From: Eretmocerus hayati
Taxonomy: Eukaryota > Arthropoda > Insecta > Hymenoptera > Aphelinidae
Assembly: GCA_029851415.1 (NCBI GenBank)
Contig: CM056742.1
Location: 75,072,748 to 75,136,747 of the forward strand
Reading direction: 5' to 3'
Length of the DNA: 64,000 nucleotides
The notes below the pieces were generated by a model, which saw only the letters and a program-made list of their open reading frames with translations, was not told the DNA's origin and made no database searches. The position numbers and the translations under genes were made by a program. Of the stretch, positions 1 through 9,707 are shown in pieces. The stretch's first letter is position 1. The number at the start of each line of letters is the position of its first letter.

Positions 1-628
1 TGCAACTCGGAGGGAGGAGCTTAGTGGCTTATTGCACGGTTTGCGAGCGTTAATGGGTTTATTGGTGGTAAAAATCGTCGGCACAGTTATTTGTAAAATT
101 TACTCGCGACAGTCTGCGCGCTAATGACCTGTCGTAAATTCTTTCCACCTATTTTTCAAGTTATTGAAATAATTAAAAACTGATACTTTTAATTCCCTCT
201 TCTGATTATTGACTCTGAGACGATATTTTAGAAACTCGAATGGTAAAAATCGGACATTTTTTAGTATCAAAAATAATAAGTATGGTTATCATTGTGATTG
301 GCGAATTGATACTGAAAACTGGTCGATTTTCACCATTCGAGTTTCTAAAATATCGTCTTAAGGTCAGTAATCAGATTGTGAGATGAGGAGTATTAATTTT
401 CAACTTCTCCAATCGCTCGACAGATAGATGGAAAAAATTTACGACGGGCTCATTATGTCATTAGCGCGCAGAGAGTGCGAACATTTTTCGTGGCATGAGT
501 CCAAGAAAGGTAATAAAGCAACCACTTGATCCCAATCATTCATCCACTGTTTTATGACAGCACGGTAGTTCATTTGGATGAGAAAATTAATTCAATTGAT
601 TCATCGCAATTTATTGGGGACGATACAA
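1..628. repeat. Left terminal inverted repeat (visible part)
   Basis: This is the inverted counterpart of 3542-4169, with few mismatches. It contains its own inverted repeat: roughly 206-253 (GACGATATTTTAGAAACTCG core) is mirrored at roughly 323-371. Each arm can therefore fold on itself as well as with the other arm. The repeat very likely continues left of the window. Confidence 0.85.
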
Positions 629-1159
629 GATGGAAACGTTATCAATAGCAAATTCTGATCATGGAAATCATCATATGAAATGTTGAAAATACCATCATTG
701 TTTAAGAGCAATTTTATAAAATACGACGTTCTGATTTTTGATCCATGAGCTCTAGCAATTCAAAAGTTTCGCTGGTGGTAATAAAGAGTACGAATCAGAT
801 AAAACAAATTAAAAAAGAACAATAAATAAAATAAATCAATAAAATAAATCAATGATAAAATAAAAGAAAAACAATAAAAATCAATAAATCATTTATGTAA
901 AAATATTGTTGAACAAAACTACGGTGGCAGAAAGAAGGACTATCACTTTGCGAGCTCACATCTGTTCCCGTAAGAATTTTGAAACGTCTTACTGCTATCG
1001 GCCAGAAGTACGTAAAATTCACAACCATGAAAGATATTCACGCGAAGAGCAATTCTGTGACGTAAAACTTCATTAAACACAAATTATCCAGTGAAAGATT
1101 TGAAATGAATAGATTCTTCTGAATCGCCAGCTAGGCTAGACAGATTATAACTTTTCAAC
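629..1159. other. Transposon interior, non-coding
   Basis: AT-rich sequence between the left TIR and the 3' end of the transposase remnant, including A-rich AATAAA-like runs near 820-890. I see no gene. Confidence 0.5.
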
Positions 1160-2951
1160 CTAGATTCGGTAGTGTCGTGGGAACTGCTGGAACTGCCCAC
1201 CTCCCATCGCTAAGCACTGCCTAGCACGATCAAGAACCCCTTGAGTTGCTCTCAAGATCTCCTCTGCTTCCAGACTCTGGAACGCTGCGAAGATCCTCTC
1301 AATCAAGTGATCACGATCCCGGATCTCAACATTGTAAACCCGTTCCTTGATGACACCCCATAAGTAGAAGTCCAAGGGTGTGAGATCTGGGGAACGTGCG
1401 GGCCATGCAATCGGTCCACCTCGACCAATCCACCGATTGGGAAACACAGCATCCAGATGATCCCGAACGATTCCTGTGAAGCAATTCCATCGTTATCACA
1501 TAAGTTTTCATTCAAATATTGATAACAGAGTATTCATGATTATGAAATGTGCATAACTCTAACTACTCTTCGAATGATGCTGCATAGTATTGAGGAAAAT
1601 TCTGTACAAAGATGGAAAATGGTATGAGTTCTCAAAAGTTACTACGAAACAAGATCGCATCACTTACGAGCAAAATGAGCTGGCGCCCCATCTTGCTGGA
1701 ACCATAAATTTATCAAAGCGATGGGATCAAGCCCCAGATTTCTCACGAGCATGGGCAGCGTGTTTTGCAGGAAATCGAGGTAGGTCTCACCGTCAAGCCT
1801 TGCTGGGAAAATAACTGGTCCAACCTGCAGAATAATTAATTTGTAATGAGGCCGAGTCTTAATGAGTTATCTTCGTCTTTGGGAATATTCATGGAATAGT
1901 ATGGAAGATACAGACGAGACACAGAAAGATCGAGTAGAATCGGTTTAAAATTCTACTCGCCTATGAATCTTGGAAGAAATTGCTCATTCGAGAAAAATCG
2001 ATTTTCAGTTTCTAAAATGGCAAGAACCGTATAATTATATTTTTCCACTCTCAATCAAAAAGGGGAGCATATGAAGACTCCATGAATTTGGCGTATAATG
2101 CTACTAGATATTTTTTCTCTTGAGATCGAGAAAAGTTATCATTGACTAGAGTTTTTTTATCCGAAAATCAACGAAGAATTGAAGAGATATCATCATCGTA
2201 CAATCACCTACGTGGGATTACCGGATGGCAATCCGAAAACTCGATGTCCCAATTCCGATATCAGAATTTCATTTTCGAATCTAAACGACCTGAACGAGTT
2301 GCATTTTGAAAGAAGTGTACTAACCACTCGATTTCGATAGAGTCCAGCCCATATGTTGACACTCCACCTCCTCTGAAAGTTTGAGTCCCAGGTCAAAAAA
2401 GGGTTCTCTTCGGCCCAGGTGTGGTAATTGTGGATGTTGAAGAGTCCAGTACGATCGAATATTGATTCATCAGACCACAAGATGTATCCGCCGATATTCA
2501 CTCGGTGGACGTCGTACACATGCACGATCTCATTACAAAAATCCAATCGATGCGGGTAGTCCACAACTTCCAGATGCTGTACCTTTGTAAAATGATACGG
2601 ATGCAGCCCTTCGTCGCCCAAAATTCGTGCCACGGTGCTCTTCCTTAGATTCAAAATTCCAGCACATTGGCGCGTGCTTCCACCTGGATTCTCGGCAAAC
2701 CAATCAAGAACCCTATCCGCTGCAGCATCCCTTACTGGTCGGTGACGAAAAGGCTCAACTTGACGTGGCAAATACTCTCCGTAAGTTCGGACTCGATGCG
2801 CCAATCTCAAAAAAGTCCCGACTGCTGGTGTACCGCGACCGGGGTGAATAATCGGATACAACTCGTGAGCTCGTAGCGCGGAATACCCCTCTTGAACATA
2901 CAAGTCATACATGTTGACGTAATCGTTCAGTTCATATCGATGAACAGCCAT
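1160..2951 (-). pseudogene. Decayed mariner-type transposase (DUF4817 plus DDE_3 type)
   Basis: Read on the - strand, the likely start MAVHRYELNDYV lies at 2951, inside a longer open frame reaching 3092. The N-terminal part resembles the DUF4817 helix-turn-helix of insect transposases (NMYDLYVQEGYSALRAHELY). A DDE core with first acidic residue in YILWSDESIF follows, near 2460. Homology fades after about 2330 and the frame stops at 2208. It returns at 1515-1160 with DNDGIASQ (second catalytic Asp region), then, after a frameshift, FPNRWIGRGG, ARSPDLTPLDFYLWG (third acidic site) and a normal-looking C-terminus. The ~700 bp between the halves lacks recognisable homology, either an insertion or decay. 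The protein is not functional as it stands. The family is clear from the motifs; the exact subfamily is not. Confidence 0.8.
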
Positions 2952-3541
2952 CTCTCGCTCTTGGTCGAATTTCCAACACTCAATTGCAAATTTTCCAATA
3001 GAAACACACACAAAAAACAGCACAGTGAACACTTTAATACAGACTAACATCGTAAAGATGTTAAAACACACTACTTGAGGCACATCGTTCAATTTCTGTT
3101 GATCGTTGGGTATTTGGTTACGCTCGAGATAGAGAGGCGCCGGGTCACTGGATGAGTAATGCTTGTTTCAAAGAAGTTATAGGCTCGATATTACCACCAA
3201 GAGCCATAAATATCCACATAACCGCCAGACAAATCTGCCACCGAGCCTTGCGAGGCAACTCATGGTATCGAGTAGATAAACAATGATGAGCAGAGAGGAT
3301 TTAGGACGGACACACAGTAAACTTTGGAATCGAAATTCGCACTCGGAGCCGCATTACTGCTGTAACTTTATGTTTCGATTTTGAGTTCTTATACCGACGC
3401 GGAGGATTAGACCAATTCGAGGAATCCGAGAGTAGCTGTTCTCACCTGTTAGTCGTTGTACCTGCTCAAAATCGCCAAGCTCGTGAATATTGACAATAAG
3501 TGTCTATCTGCCGAGTAAGAAGTCAGAATCGAGTTTCTGAG
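2952..3541. other. Transposon interior, non-coding
   Basis: Sequence between the transposase start and the right TIR. It may hold the transposase promoter and leader. I see no gene and no clear motif. Confidence 0.4.
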
Positions 3542-4406
3542 TTGTATCGTCCCCAATAAATTGCGATGAATCAATTAAATGAATTTTCTTCTTCAAATGA
3601 GCTACCGTGCTGTCATAAAACAGTGGATGAATGATTGGGATCAAGTGGTTGCTTCATTACCTTTCTTGGACTCATGCCACGAAAAATGTTCGCACTCTCC
3701 GCGCGCTAATGACATAATGAGCCCGTCGTAAATTTTTTCCATCTATCTGTCGAGCGATTGGAGAAGTTGAAAATTAATACTCCTCATCTCACAATCTGAT
3801 TACTGACCTTAAGACGATATTTTAGAAACTCGAATGGTGAAAATCGACCAGTTTTCAGTATCAATTCGCCAATCACAATGATAACCATACTTATTATTTT
3901 TGATACTAAAAAATGTCCGATTTTTACCATTCGAGTTTCTAAAATATCGTCTCAGAGTCAATAATCAGAAGAGGGAATTAAAAGTATCAGTTTTTAATTA
4001 TTTCAATAACTTGAAAAATAGGTGGAAAGAATTTACGACAGGTCATTAGCGCGCAGACTGTCGCGAGCAAATTTTACAAATAACTGTGCCGACGATTTTT
4101 ACCACCAATAAACCCATTAACGCTCGCAAACCGTGCAATAAGCCACTAAGCTCCTCCCTCCGAGTTGCATCCTTTGCATTAAAGAATAATGCCAAGTTTC
4201 GGAGCCCTGCCCATTTTTTTATTGCACGCGCGATTTGGGCCGGTCTTCATCTTTCGATTTGAAACAAAGCTTCTCATTGGCTGGAATTCTTTTACCATTA
4301 TCTCGGAACCCATGGGACATTGATAAGAGCTTATACCGCGAAAGCTTTCTGATATCCGACATCCATCCGCTCGCGAATTCTTTTCCGACCTTGCTGGGAC
4401 ACCCTG
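3542..4406. repeat. Right terminal inverted repeat and element terminus
   Basis: Positions 3542-4169 are the inverted copy of 1-628, including the nested palindrome (mirrored near 3800-3965). The part from 4170 to 4406 has no partner in the window and ends GGGACACCCTGTA. If the left arm is equally long, its outer 237 bp lie outside the window. Confidence 0.75.
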
Positions 4407-4489
4407 TATATATATACATCAACGACATTTCGATTCCTCACTCATTCTTACTTTGACCCAAATTTTGACTTCTGACACCTAACTAAGAC

Positions 4490-6420
4490 TTCCACCTCAT
4501 ATTTTGGACTTTTGAATCATATTTTCGACTTTTGAGTCATTTTTCCGACCTTAACTCATATTTTCGACTTCTGAGTCATTTTTCGACCTTAACTCATATT
4601 TTCGACTTTTGAGTCATTTTTCGACCTTTACCCATAATTTCGACTTTTAAGTCATTTTTCGACCTTAAGTCATATTTTCAACTTTTGAGTCATTTTTCGA
4701 CCTTAACTCATATTTTCGACTTTTGAGTCATTTTTCGACCTTAACTCATATTTTCAACTTTTGAGTCATTTTTCGACCTTAACTCATATTTTCGACTTTT
4801 AAGTCATTTTTCAACCTTAACTCATATTTTCGACTTTTGAGTCATTTTTCGACCTTAACTCATATTTTCGACTTTTGAGTCATTTTTCGACCTTTACCCA
4901 TAATTTCGACTTTTAAGTCATTTTTCGACCTTAAGTCATATTTTCAACTTTTGAGTCATTTTTCGACCTTAACTCATATTTTCGACTTTTGAGTCATTTT
5001 TCGACCTTAACTCATATTTTCAACTTTTGAGTCATTTTTCGACCTTAACTCATATTTTCGACTTTTAAGTCATTTTTCAACCTTAACTCATATTTTCGAC
5101 TTTTGAGTCATTTTTCGACCTTAACTCATATTTTCGACTTTTGAGTCATTTTTCCGACCTTAACTCATATTTTCGACTTCTGAGTCATTTTTCGACCTTA
5201 ACTCATATTTTCGACTTTTGAGTCATTTTTCGACCTTTACCCATAATTTCGACTTTTCAGTCATTTTTCGACCTTAAGTCATATTTTCAACTTTTGAGTC
5301 ATTTTTCGACCTTAACTCATATTTTCGACTTTTGAGTCATTTTTCGACCTTAACTCATATTTTCAACTTTTGAGTCATTTTTCGACCTTAACTCATATTT
5401 TCGACTTTTAAGTCATTTTTCAACCTTAACTCATATTTTCGACTTTTGAGTCATTTTTCGACCTTAACTCATATTTTCGACTTTTGAGTCATTTTTCCGA
5501 CCTTAACTCATATTTTCGACTTCTGAGTCATTTTTCGACCTTAACTCATATTTTCGACTTTTGAGTCATTTTTCGACCTTTACCCATAATTTCGACTTTT
5601 AAGTCATTTTTCGACCTTAACTCATATTTTCAACTTTTGAGTCATTTTTCGACCTTAACTCATATTTTTAACTTTTGAGTCATTTTTCGACCTTAACTCA
5701 TATTTTCGACTTTTAAGTCATTTTTCAACCTTAACTCATATTTTCGACTTTTGAGTCATTTTTCGACCTTAACTCATATTTTCGACTTCTAAGTCATTTT
5801 TCAACCTTAACTCATATTTTCGACTTTTGAGTCATTTTTCGACCTTAACTCATATTTTCAACTTTTGAGTCATTTTTCGACCTTAACTCATATTTTCGAC
5901 TTTTAAGTCATTTTTCAACCTTAACTCATATTTTCGACTTTTGAGCCATTTTTCGACCTTTACTCATAATTTCGACTTTTGAATCATTTTTCGACCTTAA
6001 CTCATATTTTCGACTTTTGAGTCATTTTTCGACCTTAACTCATATTTTCGACTTTTGAGTCATTTTTCGACCTTAACTCATATTTTCGACCTTCGAGTCA
6101 TTTTTCGACCTTAACTCATATTTTCGACTTCTAAGTCATTTTTCGACCTTGAATCATATTTTCGACTTTTAAACCATTTTTCGACTTTAACTCATATTTT
6201 CGACTTTTGAGTCATTTCTCGACCTTGAATCATATTTTCAACTTTTAAACCATTTCTCAATCTTAATTCATAATTTTAACTTTTGAGTCATTTTTCGACC
6301 CCAACAATCATTTTCGATTTTTGAATCATTTTTCCACCTTAACTTATCTACGACTTTCAAATCATTTTTGGACCTCGAATTATATTCCAACTCTTAACCA
6401 TTTTTGACTTTAACTCATAT
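4490..6420 (+). repeat. 38-bp satellite array in the 5' LTR
   Basis: About fifty units of 38 bp. Each unit consists of two related 19-mers, TTTTCGACTTTTGAGTCAT and TTTTCGACCTTAACTCATA. Many first halves contain TGAGTCA, the AP-1/TRE heptamer. Units decay toward the right edge. Variants (AAGTCAT, CCCATAATTTCG, an extra C) recur in higher-order blocks of several units, so the array grew by multi-unit duplication. Confidence 0.95.
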
Positions 6421-6936
6421 TTTCAACTTCTGACCCATTTTCAACTCTCGATCCATATTTTCGATTTCTGTTTCATTTCTGACTCTCGACCCATTGACTA
6501 CGACCTTTCGACCCGATCTTCGACCCTTGACCCATATCTCAACCTCTTGACCCACAATTAACACCTTGACCCAGAATCCATCTCCAACCTATACAATCAT
6601 ACCCTGATTCGAAACCTCAGATCTATCAATCGGAATTCATGTTTATTGAGAATTCCTTCCCAACTTTATATCAACAAAAACAATTTATTTCTTTGAGTAT
6701 TGGTACGTCCCGGCAGGTCAACTCTTTCATTCACTAGGTGATAAATTAGAAAGAATTTTAACTTTCATGAGAAATTATACTGGGACGTTACTGAACCTGT
6801 TTGACTAGCATAGCATCCCGAGTTCTTCATTTCCCTTACTCCCGGAGGATATTAGCTCAGCTATTGCCTCAAAAATTAGGGACAATAACATTGATGTCTG
6901 GAATCGTTTGAGTGTATGCTGCTCGTAAATATTAGA

Positions 6937-7206
6937 TAAGATCGAGTATTAACAGTGACTAGTCTCCACTATCCTGTACTTCGGTGCAGTCGATCAGGCC
7001 TGTCATTTGTTCTCTACTCTCATAACTAAGACCGAGTGTTAGCAGTGACTGGTCTCCACCATCCTGTACTTCGGTGCAGTCGATCAGACCTGTCATTTGC
7101 TACCTACTCTCATAGATAAGACCGAGTATTAACAGCGACTAGTCTCCACCTTCCTGTACTTTGGTGCAGTTGATCAGGCTTGTCATTTGTTCCCTACTCA
7201 TATAAA
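6937..7206 (+). repeat. Three 90-bp direct repeats upstream of a TATA box
   Basis: Units start at 6937, 7027 and 7117 (TAAGaycGAGTrTTA...), each with a conserved core around CCTGTACTTCGGTGCAGT. They end directly at TATAAATA (7201-7208). The arrangement resembles an enhancer array in front of a promoter, as in retroviral U3 regions. The function is inferred. Confidence 0.85.
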
Positions 7207-7208
7207 TA
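7201..7208 (+). promoter_or_regulatory. TATA box near the LTR 3' end
   Basis: TATAAATA lies 44 nt before the LTR end. Initiation 25-30 nt downstream would fall near 7230 and leave a very short R/U5. A second TATA box sits far upstream in the full LTR (27184 in the 3' copy), so the LTR may hold two promoters. Confidence 0.5.
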
Positions 7209-7277
7209 GTAAGTGAATGGATAAGTAGAGGCACTCAAGCAATTCCGTGACAGTGGTGTTATTTATAACATAAAAAT

Positions 7278-7295
7278 TGGTGCATCGGCCGGGAA
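7278..7295 (+). other. Primer-binding site, tRNA-Gly type
   Basis: TGGTGCATCGGCCGGGAA is complementary, over 18 nt, to the 3' end of insect tRNA-Gly(GCC) including CCA, recalled from general knowledge. It lies 25 nt after the LTR end, further away than in most LTR elements. Confidence 0.85.
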
Positions 7296-7315
7296 ACAAA
7301 GTGAAGAAATCGGAG

Positions 7316-7366
7316 ATGTTTAAAAACATTAAATTTCATCCAATGTTCAAAAATGTCAAAGTTTGA
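7316..7366 (+). promoter_or_regulatory. Short upstream ORF overlapping the gag start
   Basis: An ATG at 7316 opens a 16-codon frame that ends with TGA at 7364-7366, beyond the gag ATG at 7353 and in another frame. Scanning ribosomes that use it would pass the gag start, so it could dampen Gag synthesis. No evidence of use beyond its position. Confidence 0.4.
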
Positions 7367-9707
7367 TCAACCCGAAAATCCTGAAAATTTTCCAGTTTCT
7401 CAAATCACCGGCTCCGAAAATCGTAAAGCATTTAACGAGATCGATTCAGGAGATACTTTGTTGAATAGATATTTGGACCAACAACTACAGTATAATACAA
7501 TCATTGAAAACGGAGGTCCCAATACAGATTTGCAAAGATTAGACAAAGAATTGAAATCACTCGAAATTCAGATTGATAGAACCTTAGCTACGCATAATAT
7601 CGATTCAGATTTTTGTCAAGATAAGAAAGGCCAACAACGGAAAACCTTACGTTTTGAAGACAAGTTTTTAACATACAGAAATAAGGGTGGTGTTACTGTG
7701 GATTCTAGTTCAATTGCCAACGATCATTCCAATATCGATACTCCTCAAGAAATCCCAAAACCAATCAAACTCCTGATCCGACCATCTTTATTCAACCCCA
7801 CTTCACGGCAAGAAACCAAACCAATTCAGGACGAAATTCCACCACAGATAACTACAGCTCTTAACACTAAGATAGACACAAGACTAACGAGTACACCACT
7901 CCAAATACAGGAACATCAACGCACCAATAACCAAATCTTGACACTGAGCCCGATTACAACTTCCGAGAAGACCCTTAGACCAGACCAACTCATCAAAACA
8001 CTCACAATACTCTTAGAAACGGAAGATATTAAGAAGGAAAGGGTTACAGAATACTTAAATAATCCAGATAATATCGAAGAAATCGTGAAGCAACGCGACG
8101 AAGGTAACGATATTTACCAATTATACTGTTTTGCAAAGAAAGAGATCATTGGTTCACGAGACACACCTACATACCACGAGGAAAGTGACCAAGATAAGAT
8201 CTTATTGGGAAACTTGAAAGAGTCTACACAAACATCCGCGAAATATATAACCGCAGAAGCTACAACCAAATTTCCTGACGACAAAACCTTCGAACCAAAA
8301 CCAAAAGTTCACAATTTCGACTTCAAACTTGAGGATTACCCAGGTTCAGAAGATAAGAATCTTCGCGACCCCAAGACTGAACACAGCACTTCTACAATGT
8401 TTAGTGATTATAAAAATATGACTACTAATCGATCGGGAAAACTACCGGAAGTAAGAGGTATCTCAATTAAAGATGCCCTCGATCTGATCCCTCGGTTCAA
8501 CGGTCAAAATATCAGTCTGACACAATTTTTAGATGGATGTCATGATGCTAAGGAAATATTGCCCAGTTACTTAGAGAATGAATTAACGAAACTGATCCGG
8601 ATGAAATTGTATGGCGAAGCTTTGAAATGTCTGAGTGGTCGCAATTTTGAAACGATTGATGAGATCGCGACACTTTTTGAAAATGCTTTTGGTTCACCCA
8701 AAACCTTTCACGAATGGACCGGAGATTTGGCAAAAATTAAACAAAGGTCCGATGAATCAGTCATAGTTTATCTGAACCGATTGAGAGAAATAGAAAAAGA
8801 AATCATAAAATCAGGAACACGCGAGAAACGGATCAAAAACCTCAGCAATTTTACAGATGAATTATCTCAAGACTGTCTAAAATTCTTCTTGCGCGGATTA
8901 CGTTGGGAGATACGGGCCAGAGTCGGCACGCCCGGTAATTTCAAGGAAGCACAAGAACTCGCTTTTGAGATCGAAAGAGAATTCGCATGTAGCGATAACG
9001 AGGAATCTCAGAGAAAAGACGAAATCAAGATAAAAACCTCGAGAGAACCTAGGAAAATCCATCTTGTCGAAAACACCAACAGTCCGCCACCAATTATTTG
9101 CCAATTTTGTAACAAACCCGGACATTTCTTGATGAACTGTTTTTCACTTTTCATGAAAACATCAAATTTCGGAGATAGGAACGGTTTTGACCGGAATGTG
9201 TCGCGACCAACTCACACAGAATATAGACCTCGGCCAATGAACACAAATTACACACCTACGAGACAGTCTACAGAATACGGGAGAAGTAACACTTATTCAT
9301 CTCGTACAGACATGAATCCTACGAATTACAATAACAATAATATTGGCAATAGATCGCAGAACAATTATGGAATATATAGACACTCAAATCCCGCATACAT
9401 TCAGTCCAATCAAAGTTATACGGGATCTCGAAATTTCGACCCCCCTCAGCCTCGTAACACCGAAACCACTTCCACGAACAATTCTCAGGGTGGCGCTCCT
9501 ATTAGGAATACCGAAAATCGGATAGAATGTTATTATTGTAAAAGGATCGGACATTATAAACGAGATTGCTTTAAATTCCAAAATGACGTACGCAATGGTA
9601 GAGTGAATCCGGGAAACGCTTCTGGTCTCCCTCAACCGGGCGTGAGCCGGGAGACTCAGCCGACTCCTCGCCCGAGCATTTCAACTGGTCAAGAAACGAC
9701 CGCATAA
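7353..9707 (+). CDS. gag: Gag polyprotein
   Basis: 784 aa structural protein that should form the particle and package RNA. The first ~365 residues are polar and low in structure, longer than usual for insect gypsy Gag. A retrotransposon Gag capsid-like region follows, roughly residues 365-540 (starting near IPRFNGQNISLTQFLDG and including LKFFLRGL). Two CCHC zinc knuckles, CQFCNKPGHFLMNC (about 584-597) and CYYCKRIGHYKRDC (about 725-738), are separated by a ~130-residue Asn/Tyr/Arg/Thr-rich spacer. The ATG at 7353 is the first in this frame after the primer-binding site. The C-terminal codons overlap the pol frame and contain the frameshift signal. No internal stops. Confidence 0.93.
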   Translation: MSKFDQPENPENFPVSQITGSENRKAFNEIDSGDTLLNRYLDQQLQYNTIIENGGPNTDLQRLDKELKSLEIQIDRTLATHNIDSDFCQDKKGQQRKTLRFEDKFLTYRNKGGVTVDSSSIANDHSNIDTPQEIPKPIKLLIRPSLFNPTSRQETKPIQDEIPPQITTALNTKIDTRLTSTPLQIQEHQRTNNQILTLSPITTSEKTLRPDQLIKTLTILLETEDIKKERVTEYLNNPDNIEEIVKQRDEGNDIYQLYCFAKKEIIGSRDTPTYHEESDQDKILLGNLKESTQTSAKYITAEATTKFPDDKTFEPKPKVHNFDFKLEDYPGSEDKNLRDPKTEHSTSTMFSDYKNMTTNRSGKLPEVRGISIKDALDLIPRFNGQNISLTQFLDGCHDAKEILPSYLENELTKLIRMKLYGEALKCLSGRNFETIDEIATLFENAFGSPKTFHEWTGDLAKIKQRSDESVIVYLNRLREIEKEIIKSGTREKRIKNLSNFTDELSQDCLKFFLRGLRWEIRARVGTPGNFKEAQELAFEIEREFACSDNEESQRKDEIKIKTSREPRKIHLVENTNSPPPIICQFCNKPGHFLMNCFSLFMKTSNFGDRNGFDRNVSRPTHTEYRPRPMNTNYTPTRQSTEYGRSNTYSSRTDMNPTNYNNNNIGNRSQNNYGIYRHSNPAYIQSNQSYTGSRNFDPPQPRNTETTSTNNSQGGAPIRNTENRIECYYCKRIGHYKRDCFKFQNDVRNGRVNPGNASGLPQPGVSRETQPTPRPSISTGQETTA

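Larger units (their letters stand above)
1..4406 (-). mobile_element. Tc1/mariner-type DNA transposon with very long TIRs, left end outside window
   Basis: Positions 1-628 and 3542-4169 are inverted copies of equal length. The right arm is followed by 237 further bases ending GGGACACCCTGTA next to TA, a terminus type common in insect Tc1/mariner elements that duplicate a TA target. A decayed transposase lies inside on the - strand. The right end abuts the (TA)n tract of the giant element's 5' LTR, so the transposon probably inserted there. Its left end should then lie about 237 bp before position 1. The TIR match and the adjacency are seen directly; the insertion history is inference. Confidence 0.75.
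4407..7252 (+). repeat. 5' LTR, 3' portion only
   Basis: From the (TA)n tract at 4407 the sequence matches the 3' LTR from about 27677 on, and the match ends at CCGTGACA (7252, equivalent to 32541). It comprises a short unique start, the 38-bp satellite, a degenerating array edge (about 6170-6600), a unique segment, three 90-bp repeats and a TATA box. The LTR's first ~1.29 kb are not in the window. Confidence 0.9.

Noticed and set aside
1590..1814. 74-codon + strand frame inside the left transposon
   Set aside because: Falls in the degenerate stretch that splits the transposase; no motif and no homology I recognise.
4490..6420. CRISPR-like array
   Set aside because: Units are contiguous with no unique spacers, in a eukaryotic LTR; it is a satellite.
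4407..7252. 5' LTR as a genuinely truncated or solo-recombined copy
   Set aside because: The break coincides with a TA site and a known type of transposon terminus, so nested insertion explains it better; an assembly artefact remains possible.
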